Assembly: GCA_013368315.1 (NCBI GenBank)
Contig: JAACJM010000369.1
Coordinates: 1 to 64,000 of the forward strand
DNA length: 64,000 nucleotides
Direction of reading: 5' to 3'
From: Tetrapyrgos nigripes
Taxonomy: Eukaryota > Basidiomycota > Agaricomycetes > Agaricales > Campanellaceae
Part shown: positions 42,849-55,921 of the stretch, piece after piece
Layout of the letters: each line of letters opens with the position of its first letter
Numbering within the stretch: the stretch's first letter is position 1
Program-made: the position numbers and the translations under genes
The notes under the pieces: generated by a model
The model's database searches: none
What the model was told of the DNA's origin: nothing
Seen by the model: the letters and a program-made list of their open reading frames with translations, nothing else

Positions 42849-45800
42849 TCAGGCCTTGCACACCTTCTTATGCTTCTGCCAATCCTTCTTCTGGCATACT
42901 TCCGAGCAATACCTCACCTTCTTACACTTCGCACACGTCTTAATCCTCGGCTTTCCTTTCCCTCTGCAGACAAAACATCTCCTTGCCTCTGGATCCCTAA
43001 CGATCGCTTCCAAATACGACACGGCGAACAAAGGGGATATAGCGATCCTCGTCACATATGGTGCGAAATCCCCCCACATTCCCATCTCCCTTTTCATCAA
43101 GCCATCGACGTCTTTGCCTCTCCCACAGCTACAGATTGGCACTTCGTCGAATTCCTCCGTAAGTGGAACCTTCCCAGTCGAGACGTATTCACAGTTAGGC
43201 TTATGCGTCCACGTTCTACATCGTTCAACGAACGCTGGAATTAACTGCTTCCAAGCCTCGGTCTCCCCTTCATATGTCCCTATATTATATATGTTCCCTT
43301 CCCGGACCAATCTCCCAAACGGCACCCTAATCTTCTCCATAAGTCCTTCGGATAATGGAAGAACATACCCGTCAAAAACGACCGAATGACACGTCAAATC
43401 ATATCTCAAGTCGCTTATGAAGAAGATCGTGTCACAGTTTTGAGAGGCTTTGTCTCGAAGAGCAAATACAAGACGAGGATGCGACTGTGGGACTCCTGCC
43501 ACCATTGCGGCCCCAGCTGCGCATAGAATGATAGAATGTATGGTATCCTTCACGGCCATGAGAGTATCTTCATTATGCCTCTCATGTTTTTTGAGAGAAC
43601 GTTCACGAGCGGACATTTGCGAGCCCATGAGAGTACCGAGCCATTTGTCTGTACCTGGAACTTTGATGTCGATGACTGGCAGACGGTCTAAGGGAAGGAG
43701 ATGGATGTTCCATGGAGTGAAGTTGCCGTTGACACCGACGGTGGGGAAGAGACCGAGCTTCATGCCATCGGGTTTCAGGGGACCGTAAGGTGGGACGACG
43801 ACCTGTGATAGAATGCGAAGCGGCCACTCAGCTATAAGAAACTACAAATAGACAGAAACTCCTATAGTACTCACCTCGATGTACATTGAAGTCCGAGCGA
43901 GGCGGACCTTGTACCAACTACCAATCACCGGAAACGGGAATACTACATCCTGTCGATACCCCTTCATGACAATCCTCATCGTACACGGAGAAATCTGCGT
44001 AGCAGACACAGGTGTACTCCTATCTGCAAAAATCCTCTGTAGAGGCCCGTCTCCCTTCACCAGCACCTTGCATTTCAACCACCCTACGAACTCGCAATCA
44101 TCATCCAACTCGACCATGACGTCTTCGCAATCTCCAATTTGGTTCAGAAGACCTGCCCCTCGTACTGCAGATGGGATGGGATTAGGCGATGGCGACGGCG
44201 TAGCATGCGAAGGAGACATCTTGAATACCAGAGCAGACTCGGGAAGAACGTGAACATGCTCATTATCGAGCAATTTCGCAGTAAAGATCCTGAGCATATC
44301 CCCAAGCTTTTTAACAAACGGTAAAGATCCGGGATAGCTTCTCAGGCCAAACGATACATTCACAGCTTCCTGGTCTGGAATATTCGCGAGGAGGAAGGAG
44401 GGCATAATGAACGAAACGAGGAGAGGTAATGACCCCTCTTGTCCTTGAGGATCTTCTTCGATGATGACACGAGGATTACGCGCATCACCGACCGAAATGA
44501 CCTTTCCAAAAGCAAGATGCAACGAAGAAAAGACATTTTGCATCCCATGAGCTGCAATGTCACATTGGAGGAGTGGTGTTCCGACGTCGGGGCCGGAGAA
44601 AACGTTTCTAAGCTTGGCACGAGGGACGGAGAGGATGATGCGGACGACCATTGGAACCGAGTCCCATTTCGAGAACAGACCCGGCTTCCGAAGAGGTCGG
44701 AGATAGGCCATAGTGTATAGACCGTATCGATGAAGATGGGCACTCAAGTCGTTCTCGTTATACGTGTCCATAGGCATAGATTTGTCTGCGTCTCGGATTT
44801 CGAAGAAACGGTCCATGATTTGTTGCCATGGCGAGGAAGGTATACGGAGCCGTTGGCGAATGAGTTTTAGGAAAAGCACGAAGGTTTCTCGACTGTAGAA
44901 GATCATGTTGGAAGAGGCTATGGCTTGCTGATTTCTCTCGTTCATAAAGAACCACGTCGCCGAGTCCTCCTGCTCAAAGAGCTTATGGTACATGTCGTAG
45001 AGGAAGGTCCCCAGCTGCCATGGGTCGAAGGAGTGGACGCGAGCACCATCTGCAACGTGTCCATGAACCGGATCCCCAAAAGAAGGTTTCCTCCACGTAA
45101 TTAACTGCTGGAACTGGCCAGGCCGGATATTATGACTGGACTTTTGTAGTTTCTTAAGAGTGTCGTGAAACAAGACTTCGTGTGTATTAGAGCGAGAGCT
45201 GAAGCCCGAGACGTAGTCGATAGGGCATAGACCTATAAGTAAGCCTATCGTCGTAATGTCTCCATAAAGTCGTTCAGCGAACTCCTTCGTAGCGTTTTCT
45301 CCGCGGAACAGCAGCGATTCCGTGTACAGGACACCGGAAGAAGGCAATGATGACTGGAGAAGGGGAATGCTTGCGATAAGGACGTTGAGTAGACCTTTGT
45401 AGGTCACAGTGAGCGTGACTCTTATCGTGAATAGATGCTCAAAGACTCACCGACATGGTCACATAAGTTGGACGTATCAATCACGTCAAAGATTGTAGGT
45501 GCATCGCCATATCCGCCATCCGCTTCTCTATTGAGCGTAATCGTCTGCGCCTTCCATTGAGAGACCGGTATCCTAGTGGTAGTAGCTCCCGTCTCCGAGA
45601 AGAGGGAGATAGCACGACAAACGGCGATAGCTTCACCAAGGAAGAACCGCATGATCGGGAGAGCTGAAGACGGTCTCGTCGCGGAAGTAATCCTAGAACG
45701 AAATGCCAAACACCACTGCTTGAACTCCGTCTGAGCAGCGGAAACGAGGTCGCTGACAGAAACCGGTCCCTTGGTGTTCCCTAGGAACGACGCAAGGTGG

Positions 45801-46673
45801 AAGGGTTGCATGGGATCAGTACCGTAGTGAACGTTGAAGCCCTCGTCGGCTAGTGAGTAGAAGAAGGTGGGATTGAGCAGGAGGGGAGAAGTCGTTTCAA
45901 CGTTGGCATCCATGGAGGTGGTACCCTGTTCCCAATAGTTCGTGAACTGGAGTGCGGAGACTTCAATTGCTGATTGGAAGAGAGGTCCAGCGGAACGTGA
46001 AGCTGCTGCGACGAAAACATTGTGCACAGAGTTGGACACAGAGGTGAAGGCACTCTCGAGCTTCTTGAGACGCTCGGAGGGTAAGCTGTGCATCTCTGTG
46101 TAGAGTGCCCAATGGCGACGAAGCTCTGTGAGGGTGTACTCCGTGGACATCTTCATAATTTTCCCATAGGGTGACGCTGACCAGTTCTGAAGACTGCCGG
46201 AGACTGCGATGAGGGTTCGACACTGCTCCGTAAGCACAGAGAGGCAACGTTGATCGATATGGATATGAAAGAATATGTTCCATAATATCGTCGCGTCCTG
46301 GTTGTCGAGGATCATAGAGAACAGGAGTACATTGCGAGCTGTAGAAGGAAATGTCTCAGACTCTAATCGGGAAGTGGAACAAAGGAAGAGCGTGCCCAAG
46401 ACAGCTGGATCATAGTCACAGCAAGTAAAGTCCAGTTTACGATCTGTATGAAGAGGCAAAGTCAGTGAGGAGCTCGAAAAGTGATCAATTCTTTCACGCG
46501 CCTGATTCTGCTTCACAGAAAACAGTGTACAAAACGTTCCTAGGATCTCCGCATCCAAGTAACAGTAGACTCGCAGGTTCCTCAACCGCAACATCTCGAG
46601 TCAAGCAAAGAGCTGAGGTGTTTCCAATAGGATAGAAAAAGTAACTTCCTGGCCAGGCAACGGGCTGGGACAT
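42849..46673 (-). CDS. MYND-type zinc finger protein with DUF4470 N-terminus
   Basis: The minus-strand gene starts at 46673 with MSQPVAWPGSYFFYPIGNTS and reads LLLLGCGDPRNVLYTVFCE, the DUF4470 signature. It goes on to KLDFTCCDYDPAVLARNVLL after two short introns that only join in phase with GC donors (GC-AG). A GTGAGT..AAG intron near 45420-45360 leads to the long exon with GLLIGLCPIDYVSGFSSR. A GTGAGT..CAG intron near 43875-43805 leads to VVVPPYGPLKPDGMKLGLFP. The C-terminus, ending at 42849, is a MYND finger: CFVCRGKGKP, CAKCKKVRYCSEVCQKKDW, HKKVC, with all eight ligands. Total about 1,250 residues. MYND fingers bind proteins, so a regulatory or scaffolding role is likely, but none is proven. 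It seems intact. Confidence 0.85.
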
Positions 46674-47070
46674 GGCGTTGGCTTAGTCCTGGTTGCAATT
46701 GGAAGTTGAAAAGCAAGGAAGCAAATATCCAGGTCCGCCTCGTTTCTTATTTATGCACGAGCGTCTAAAGAGATTAGTCAAAGTTTAGCTCATCCTTTGT
46801 GGGTGCACCATTCCAGCGCCTCGCAGAAACGCAGCGCTGTCAGTCAAGGTTGGTAGTAGCACAGATTTTGGTTAGTCAGCTGTTGTCCAGGCTCCAGTGA
46901 TCCGCGGGTTGCCCACGGCCCGCTTCCCAACAGCGAGGAGGTTGGGAAAAGAGTCCTAGATAAAACCTTGAGGTTTGCAGGCCAGCGAGGATAAGATAGA
47001 GAGAGTAGGGAGATGAGCAATGTTGAGACCCAGGATGTCGAGGGAAAAGTTCTTAACAAATCCCGTGTCC
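46674..47070. other. Upstream region of the MYND gene
   Basis: A TTATTTATG stretch at about 46747-46755 would give a TATA-like CATAAATAA on the minus strand about 75 bases before the start codon. No other feature. Confidence 0.35.
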
Positions 47071-48509
47071 AGCTCCGGCCCCGGTATAGGGAAATCTGCG
47101 GGTACCCCATGCGGGTCTGCGGGTGGGCTGCGGGTACCATTAAATATTTGAGTTCAGCATTCTATGGCATACATACAAGCATTTGTAACATAGTAGAGAG
47201 ACATAAAAGTGAATATAGAGCTTGTAGATAGACTTCAACGAAGTGTAGTGAAACTCAAATGTACATGGATAAGCACAGCCACTCACTCCCATCTGCAGTA
47301 GTCTCATTCCTAACTCGAGTATTTCTCTACAAAGCAGCTTAGATATTTTTGCCAAAAGCTTATTGCATGCACTAGAGACTATTTCCATTCTCTGCATGCT
47401 AATATTCTATGAATTATGTACCCAAATTACCCTTAGACTTGAAATGAAGCCTTCATCAATAAAACTCTTCGTGGTTCGCAGTGTAAATGCAACATACTCA
47501 TTCTAATACATCACTGAGTCAATGTTTCAAGTGTTCAATAAAGTAATTTGTTCATCCAATTCTAGAAAAGTCAAGATCAATGTGAATTCAGCCCAAGGTT
47601 TACTAGAATTTATGATAGAAATTTACTTCTACACATTGAGCATGTCAAGGTACTGGCTATTAGTACAGAAGCTACAGCATTCCTTGTTTTCAAACTGTTA
47701 GATGTTGTGTGGATGTTAGTAATGCTCACGAATGGTACCCGCATGGTACCCGCAGTGGCTGTGCACATGCGGGTACCCATGCGGGTACCATGCGGGTACC
47801 TATGCGGGTACTATGTTTCTTGCCTTGATGTTGTATGAGAGTCCGTTGAAGAGAATGAACGGCTATTTGCACATACATACTACTGTCCTGGCATGAATGA
47901 AAGCTCAGTCTCTCTGACCAAAAAAAAATCCAGAAGAAATCCAAAAAAAAAATAAATAGAAAATGTCAAATCTGGCCTTAGATTTTTTGGCTGTGATTTG
48001 TGACTGAACTGCCTTTCATGCTGGTACACTAACCTGCCTGCTAAAGTAGCATCAACAGCGGGCCGTATGATGCTTTTACCAAGCCATTTCTACAAAAAGA
48101 ATATTCTATGCAACTAAGGCTATGTAACGTTGGATACTCATACTTACAAGCAGTCCCATTTGCAGAGAATGGCAAAAGTAAGTGCAGAGTGGGTCAGAAA
48201 GTGTCAATGATAGATGATGCTGAGTCTTGCATATACCACGTAAATCCCATCATTTTTGTATGAATGATTTTACCTCAATACCGACAGCGCGTTCTGTTCT
48301 TTGTGAAATTGCTACACAACAGACTCTGCATTTTGAAAGGACTATCTACACAATAAAAAGAGCAATTAGAAGGCTTAATCAACTAAGATTCTACATGATA
48401 AGCAAAGGGTAATGGGTACCCGCATCACCCGCATCACCCGCATGTACCCGCTGTGTACCCGCATGGGGTACCCGCAGATTTCTGATACCCGCTCCGGCCC
48501 CTATTCACG
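47071..48509. mobile_element. GCGGGTACCC-rich repeat element, about 1.4 kb
   Basis: The two ends are inverted copies. The left has GAAATCTGCGGGTACCCCAT and the right, reversed, has AGAAATCTGCGGGTACCCCA, with weaker similarity outward (GGTAT, CCGG). Copies of the palindromic word GCGGGTACCC and its complement also cluster in the middle (47735-47812) and near the right end (48413-48475). No target duplication is visible, so the exact ends and the class are uncertain (a hAT-like non-autonomous element is plausible). The AT-rich interior has no transposase frame. Confidence 0.6.
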
Positions 48510-48698
48510 TCACTCGCGCTTTCCAAAATTCGAATGAATCCATCTCGTTATAAAAAAAAGTGGTCTGATAGATAATAGTCACTAAAAGACTAGCATTCTT
48601 AAATGGCTCAATATACGCAGACACCGTCTGAGGTACAATGTCCAGCTACTAGAGCCAACAATCACTACTAGTACTACTGCATCTTGTTCTAGACTCTA

Positions 48699-50200
48699 TC
48701 ATACATGGTCATGACCAGGAATAACGACCTTACGTCCCCTAACCTTAGAAGCCCTCAACTCGTCTATGACCTTGTTCACTTCCCCCAACGGTACCGTACT
48801 GACAACGGGCTTTACGGTACCGTTAGCAAAGAGTTCAAGAGCAGCTTCTGCATCCTTTCTGGATCCATATTGAGTAGTTACGACTGTCATGAGAGAAAAG
48901 AGTTTCAATGTCAATAACGACTTTGCAAACAGCGTATAGGAAGCGTAGAATCCGACGCACCATTGACTCCCGTAGTGAGCAAGTCCGCTACACTCACGGT
49001 GAACGTCTCCGTGCTAATACCAACAATGACGGCAGTGGATTTAACAGGGAAGGCGATGTCGTTACCTCTGAGAGCGTTGAGGCAGAGTTTGAAGGCTAAA
49101 TGCTTTGTGAGTACAAATCCTTGTTAACTTTTTGCGAAACTTAAGACTCACTCTCATTCTGCCCAACAAAATCAACCGTAATATCCACCGTAAAACGCTC
49201 TTGACTAATCCTATTCGTCAACTCAATGAGATCGAAAGCCTCAGTGGCGCCTAATTCCAGCGCAAGCTTCCTGGCTTCGGGTTTATAGTCACATGCATAC
49301 ACTGTTGCGCCGAAATGCTTTGCATATTGGACTGCGAGGTGACCGAGGCCGCCGATACCGAATATGAGGACCTTGGGTTTCTGCCAGTATCCGGGAATAC
49401 CGAGCTAGAGATTTTCAGTAAGGATTAAGTAAAGTAGATAGCGTCGAATTAAGAGATCACTTACCCCAGCCTTATTAGCGACTGCGTCGTAAGCAGTAAT
49501 TCCAGCATCTGCTGCGATGGCTGCAACCTCTGGAGGAATTCCAGATGGCTTTTACAATGTAAATAAGCACACAGGTTAGTACGCCCCTTCACCGCAAGAA
49601 ATCTCTTAAACACATACCGCTTGAACCAACTGATCCTCCCTAACCTTCACATATTCCTCATAGCCCCCGTCGATTCCTACACCTGTGCTATTGAGCAGAG
49701 CAGGACCCCCGTTTATACCGTGGTCGTGGTGGTCGAAAATGAGCACGATGTAGAGTTGATCCGTGTGGATTTTGGACTTGTCGACGTCTGAGCCGAATCT
49801 GCGTTGACGGAAGAGGAGGAGGAGAACAGTGGAAGACATGAATCCAGGTGAGAATTGCTGATTTTTGAGGATAAAGAAAGACGACAATGACTTACTCAAC
49901 AACCTTCCCACAAATTTCATGCCCGACCACATAAGTTCTGGTGTCCAAGGTAACGCCAGAGAGAAGCACGGTATCGGTGTGGCAGACTAGTAATGAGAGT
50001 CGGGCGTCATGTTAGAAAAGATTCCGAGATGTATATGCTACACCGTGACGTCGACGCACCTCCAGCAGCAACAACCTTGAGCACAACTTCTCCTTCCCTG
50101 GTTTCGGTACAGGATAGTCATGGACGACTGACAAGCTGATGTCACCGGGACGGTAAAGGGCAGCGGTTTGAGTCTTTGGGAGAGTATGTGTGTGAGTCAT
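48699..50200 (-). CDS. Zinc-type alcohol dehydrogenase (one apparent frameshift)
   Basis: Medium-chain dehydrogenase: oxidation of alcohols or reduction of aldehydes with NAD(P)H in the cytosol. It starts at 50200 with [20 protein letters not shown]. The catalytic zinc site shows as [10 protein letters not shown] and [12 protein letters not shown]. Later exons give [20 protein letters not shown], the nucleotide-binding [20 protein letters not shown] and [18 protein letters not shown]. The C-terminus is [19 protein letters not shown] and [16 protein letters not shown], stop at 48699. There are about six introns of 50-80 bases. Near 50103 the frame slips: PVPKPGKEK should continue [11 protein letters not shown], and one extra A in GGGAAGG would restore it. 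So it is either a fresh frameshift or a sequence error. The structural-zinc Cys cluster is not evident. A relic copy lies at 1-140. Confidence 0.8.
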
Positions 50201-50262
50201 ATCGTTTGAAGACCTGGAAGTTGGAAGCGTTGTGTATGAGATTGCTGAACAAGACTGATCGA

Positions 50263-50270
50263 CTTTTATA
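50263..50270 (-). promoter_or_regulatory. TATA box of the alcohol dehydrogenase gene
   Basis: TATAAAAG on the minus strand, about 63 bases upstream of the start codon at 50200, a normal spacing for a fungal core promoter. It supports that start. Confidence 0.65.
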
Positions 50271-53200
50271 CAGGAGGTGAGGAAATGTGCAGAGCCTCCA
50301 AGTACCTCTCGGTGTTGATGGAGAGTACGGAGAAGTGGCTGGCATGCACTGCGAGCGCGACCGAGCATGTCAAAGAACGGAGCGTCCATAATACGGTGTA
50401 TCCGGACTCCACCTCCATTAAAATAGCACCAAGTTCCGACTGAGTATGTTTTATCTCCGTTTAATTCCAAAGATAATACTCTGCGACGAAGTCTCAAACA
50501 CAAGCACTCAATGCCGATGAAATACAGCGTTGGATTTCCCCAGCAGTTTGCACAAGCCGTAAACGTCGATAGCATACATGAAAGAACCTTCGTTAGTCCA
50601 CGACGTCAGTACAAGAGAAAAGCCAAAGAAAAAAGAACCCGATACCTTGACACCCACCTAGGACAGCCCACAGCCTCTAAGCCTAGCTTGTAGGCTTTAG
50701 CCTCCACCTTCTCCCGAGTCCACCATCGCCCGACGCAGACCTAGATGCCGACATACCCGAAACAATACGAAGATCCTCCGCTGACGGAGATTGAAGAGGC
50801 AGAAGGTCAGGCCTTCAGGCCGGAACAAGGTGCTCCGAAGTTGCAGCCTCGTCTCTGGAGTGTATACATTGCATCGTTGAGGGCAAAAACTTCTAAATTT
50901 TCGAGTAGAACGTGTACCTACATACACGACATGACTATGATGTCTTTCCCTATATATCCTTCAAATTTTTATGACCCCAGCAATTGGACAAGCTCACCCA
51001 GGCCCATGCTCACGCTCTCAACTAGCAGCATCTGACATGAAGACAAGGCCAGAGCTCGGCGCCGAGGACGTCTATTCCTATTCAACCTGCTCTAGTGTAT
51101 GGTGTAGGAAGAATGGCTGCCAGCAGTGCATGAGGGCTACGACGACATTGACATGCCAAGGAAACAAAGGGGAATGCACTGAGGGAACCGTGCATCTGGA
51201 ACGTCTGTAGAGAAAAACGGATAAAAACAAGTCGAGGTTATAGTCAGAATGTGCTCAAAGACGAAAATGGAAGGAAGAGAGAAGAGAACCCACTTGGAAA
51301 ACTTCTCGTCACGTAGGGCGAGTAATTACAACTCTTCAGCTGCATTCTGGATTCCTCGACTCTACCAAACTCCTATCCATCCGATATTGCCCATATAGCC
51401 ATATCATTCTGCGCACAGACTTGACCACCACCGCCTCCGCCCTCGCCTTCAACAAATCACGGTATTCATGTTACCCTTCAACCTATTGGTATCACGGGGT
51501 ACTAGCGCAATCCGTGCAACACCCATGATTTCAAGGTTGACCAGTTCAAGCCCGAGTCCAGCGCAAGTATGGACAGTCTCAATAGATTTCGTCGAGTGGG
51601 AATGGTCAACGAATGAAGCGAGGTGGAAAGACGAGGTGTTATCGGAGACTTGTCCGTAGACGCTCCTAAATGATCGACTGAGGAGGGGAGTAAAGTCGAA
51701 GTCGGCAGAGGATGATTGCTTAACCGACGAGGTTGAGGGGAGCGAGTACTCTCATTTTATGAGTGTGACGGTGACGGGCCTAAACAAGGAAAGATTGAGA
51801 AACTGTACTAGAAACGGGGAAAGTAGGTAAAGACGAAAACAAAAGAAAAAGACAAAAAGCAAGGAAAGAAGAGAAAAAAGAACTGGGACAGACGGAGGCA
51901 CATAGTAGAGAAACATACACACCTTGAAGCTTGGCCGTCAAGGCATAGCTTAGCTAAGCCCAACTTAACACCTCTTCCCTTACGAGACTATCTCAGTCTG
52001 ACCAACGGCCGAGCTAACGTTGTGGAAACGTCTCAGATGAATCTGGAAGATTGAGGACGTTAGGCTGCGATACTAGGGTGAGATAGGAGACGTGTATATA
52101 CCATGCGTTGGGTAGGTCGATGTTAGTGGAGGACTTCGGTAGATGATAGGAGCATCATCTAATTCATGAATAGACATCAGTAAAAAAGAAGGGAAAGAAA
52201 CTAGAAAAGAAGCTAGACGTGTTGCTAAAAGGACCCACCGCTGACGGCCAACAGCTGCTCCTCACAACCTGCCCCTCCACCAAACCGTTGACACTGTTAA
52301 GCTTCGGTCCCTGCAAACACGATTCCTTCCGGACAGACTAGAAAGGGAGTTGGAGTTCCATGTACGTTGATGACGTGGACAGAGAAGAAGTGAGTCGTTG
52401 CCAGTGACGAACAGAGTCCAGCAGAAGACTGTGTCAAGAACAATATTAGAGTCAGGATGATAAGAAGCTGCAACGTACTCGCCTTGCGAGTAATCGCACT
52501 TTTACTACCAGCCGCACCCAACTTCGAAACCAGCAGCTCTCCCATTTAAGAGCTCTACGAGACGGGGAGCCGAAAATTGTACGTGACACCAGCAAAGAAC
52601 ACGAGGTGCTGGGACTTCAAGAAGGCTTGAAGAATGTGAAGTTGAGCATGAGAGGTTGAGCCAAGGTAATTGTAACGTCAAATAGAGAGCTGCGGACAAA
52701 ATTCAGACTCAGAGAATAAGGTAGAAGAACGTTAACGCTCACCTCAGCTCCATGACCAGGTTTGGGTCCTACCTACGTCAGACGAGCACTGGGTCAGAAG
52801 TTCGGACTGCTGAGGTGTGTGGTAGTTCAAAAGAAAGCCCATCACGTCAGATACACCTCCCTTTCTCTCGCTCCTCATCTTTCTTCCGTCTTCCTCAACG
52901 GTGGGTGAAGTGTATTGTTTGCGCCAATTTGATACCGAGAGGTGGGACAGCCCAACTAAATTCATTTCGATACTGACGGCATTGGGACTATATCCTGAGC
53001 AAGGAGTATGCGCTGGCGGGAGGGAGGAAGCCTTGCCATTGGTTCAGAACAACGGAAGTCGAGCCGATGAGCGGAGTTCAAATCCATCTTACTCTCACTT
53101 TTTCAGCCATGGCCCATGCTTCCTGCACCAATACCTCCTACATGAGTAGATGCAGCTCGCCTAGCAGTGTAGCACCGGTATACCAACCTTGGACTGTTTA

Positions 53201-53590
53201 CACTGATGACAAAGGGTAAGGTGATGGATGCTCTAAGCTCTCGCTGAAATTTGATCCTGCAGGCCAGCTTACAGGCTTACCCGTGCGTCCGGCATAATGA
53301 CAAGTACGATTACAACTCGTCCTACCTGCATCAGGGAAGAACATACAGGTACAGACGAGGAACTGTACAAGTGTACATTAATGTCAGTAGTCTCTCACAG
53401 CCAGCCTCGGTATGTGCTATCGCAGAAAAGCGGGAAATTTCTGAAGCTGACTCAGCCTACGGAAACATTGTCAAATCGTCAAATGATCACCCACATGTAT
53501 ACTTGTGACCTTCTATCTCTGTCAATAACCCAGCTGACTTCAGGGTGATGAGAGTTCATCTTCACTATCGAGTATGTAGAGCGGAAATAT
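50271..53590. other. Long region without a secure gene
   Basis: About 3.3 kb. A plus-strand frame at 50745-51035 starting MPTYPKQYEDPPLTEIEEAE looks coding for about 40 residues, and one near 53110-53520 (MAHASCTNTSYMSRCSSPSS, then AYRLTRASGIMTSTITTRPT) could be two exons of a small gene. Neither has a recognised domain. The rest shows nothing I can support. Confidence 0.4.
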
Positions 53591-53612
53591 TAATTACTCA
53601 CCGTCGTCGTCG

Positions 53613-53620
53613 TATAAAAA
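53613..53620 (+). promoter_or_regulatory. TATA box of the esterase gene
   Basis: TATAAAAA lies 38 bases upstream of the ATG at 53658, which supports that ATG as the intended start even though the first codons need a frame correction. Confidence 0.65.
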
Positions 53621-53657
53621 GCTCGGATACGTTTACCGACTGTTATTGAGGCCCCCA

Positions 53658-55921
53658 ATGAAGGCTGCACTTCTGTCTCTTTGCGCGTCCGCATTTATAC
53701 GTTGGTGACGACCCAAACCCCGAAAATCCAACTTGGGAACACGACGTTGATTGGGAGGGCTACGCCGCTTCTCCATGTGGATTTCTTTGGAGGTGAGTAT
53801 GTTTCGATGATGGCTTGATTCGGATTTTGACATTGTCGTGTAGATTTGCAGCAATTCCTTTCGCTGAGCCGCCTCTTGGAAAGTTACGCTTAAAACTGCC
53901 AGTTTTGAAGACGAACCTTGATGCTGAGGTATTTGATGCATCCAACTTCGGCTTAGCTTGTCTTCAACAGGTAAGTGCCGTCTATTTATGCCCGTAGACC
54001 TAGTCTTTACTAAAAGACCCCTCAATTAGGATGTGCCAGCTCAAGCCATGTCTGAAGACTGCTTAACCATCAATATCTTCCGACCTTCCGACGTACCAAC
54101 GGACTTCAAACTTCCTGTACTGTTTTGGTACGTCGTGCTATTCTAACGCTGGAAGATTTCTGAGGTGGATTTTGGCATAAAGGACCTATGGCGGAGGATT
54201 CGATGCTGGTACTGCGAGTACATTCAACGGATCTGGGATCGTCGCTCAAAGTCTCGTTCGGGTAAGTACGGTCTTCAACTCCCTTTCAGTGTTTTCTGAC
54301 AATGAATTAAATAAAGGGAACACCATTGGTCTACGTCAATTTCAACTATCGACTCGGTCCTCTAGGATTACCTCAAGGCAAGGAAGCTGACAACCGCAAA
54401 GCGTTGAACTTGGCCATAAAGGATCAACATGTGGCACTACAATGGGTCCAGGAGAATATAGGGGTATTCGGCGGAGACAAGACAAAGGTAAGTTGATTTG
54501 TATGCCTTGCCTCGTCGAGGAAGCCATCTAATTGTTCCTATAGGTGACAGTCTTTGGAGAGAGTGCAGGAGCGATGATGACTGCTGTCTCTTTCCTCGAT
54601 CCGGATTTTGGTAAACTGGCTCGAGCTGCTGTGAGTGCTCACCGGCGTATTTTGCGCTATAAATAACCAACTCCAAAACTAACATCAGATATTCGAGTCT
54701 GGGAGCCAAGCTACTGCTTCCACTTTCAATGCGGAGAGACGGCAAAACTCATGGGAAGCTTTCGTTGGAGGCGTACCTAGATGCGCAAATCTTGCGAAGA
54801 CTGATCATACCTTCGCTTGCCTTCAGAATGCAACGAGTGAAGAGATATTTGAGGGAGTGAATGCTTCGTTGACGAACCCGACAGAGAAGTTCCCTTTCCA
54901 TCCTACCATTGATGGACCAGACGGTGTCTATCCCGATTACCCATCTCGTTTATTCGCACGAGGCCATTTCGCCAAGCTACCTTTCATCGCTGGGACAAAT
55001 TTGGATGAAAGTACGTTGCATATATGATTTCAAGAGCAATATCTTATTCAGTGGCGAATAAGGCACCCTATTTACTCTTCCTAGTCTGAATTACACGACA
55101 GAGCTCATAGAAAGTTTCCTTATTGCAAATTTCTCGCCACCTCTGGTTTCAACTCAGTCTTTTGATGACGCCGTGAAGCAATTAGTAGCACTGTATCCTG
55201 AGGATCCAGCTTTAGGTTCTCCTTTCAATACAGGTAGTGAAACCTTCGGTTTAACTCCTGGCTATAAGCGAGCTGCTGCCTTGAGTCAGTGCTTTCAAGA
55301 CACAGCTATCATCTATTATTTGCTCATGAAGATCTTTAGACGGGGATATGGGTTACCAGTCTCAACGTCGATTCTGGATTCAAACTGCGAGCAACGCAGG
55401 TGTGAAGACTTTCGGATATCTTTTCACTCAACCTCAAGCCGGTTCCGGTCGCCTCGGTGGTAAGATGTTGACTTCGCTGACACTGCATAACGACCTGATT
55501 TCTTACCTAGTTTTCCACTCATCGGAGCTTGTATATGTATACGGTGATGTCGAAAATCCTACCCCATCTGACGCTGCGTTGAGCTCAAATATGATGGATT
55601 ACTGGATATCTTTCGCCACAAGCTTAGACCCCAACGATGGCAAGGGCTCGAGTCGTACGTTCCTACAATGGGTTCTTCCTTCAACTGATTTGAACATTTC
55701 GTGTTTGAACAGGTACCGAATGGCCACAGTATACACCCGACAATCAGGTGAGCATCTCCGGTATTCTTAGCTTTTGGGTCTTTACTTAGCAGTGTTTATC
55801 AAAGGTGATCATTCAACTGAACGGCGACAACCTCACCGCTATCCCGGATGACTATCGCAAAGAGCAAATTGATTTTATCAATTCGATGCCTCTCACCTTC
55901 CATCACAGGCGTTCTCTGTAG
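53658..55921 (+). CDS. Secreted type-B carboxylesterase, carotenoid-ester-lipase-like
   Basis: Alpha/beta-hydrolase that cleaves carboxylic esters, probably secreted. It starts MKAALLSLCASAF at 53658, a signal peptide. The frame must slip by one base near 53695 to give LVTTQTPKIQLGNTTLIGRA (TTT for TTTT would explain it). Eight or more small introns follow. Landmarks are IPFAEPPLGKLRLKLPVLKT, SEDCLTINIFRPSD, the oxyanion loop TYGGGFDAGT, the nucleophile elbow VTVFGESAGAMMTA (Ser), the acid region FIAGTNLDE, and RRFWIQTASNAGVKTFGYLF followed by VFHSSELVYVYG, whose His is the third triad member. It ends NSMPLTFHHRRSL, stop at 55921. One intron near 55015-55066 appears to use an AAG acceptor. 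Similarity is strongest to basidiomycete carotenoid ester lipase precursors. The substrate is not proven. Confidence 0.85.

Noticed and set aside
49606..49932. Minus-strand 108-codon frame as a separate gene
   Set aside because: It runs through an intron into an exon of the alcohol dehydrogenase and is explained by that gene.
52297..52545. 82-codon minus-strand frame with a hydrophobic stretch
   Set aside because: No homologous motif, no supporting exon or promoter. Frames of this length are expected by chance.
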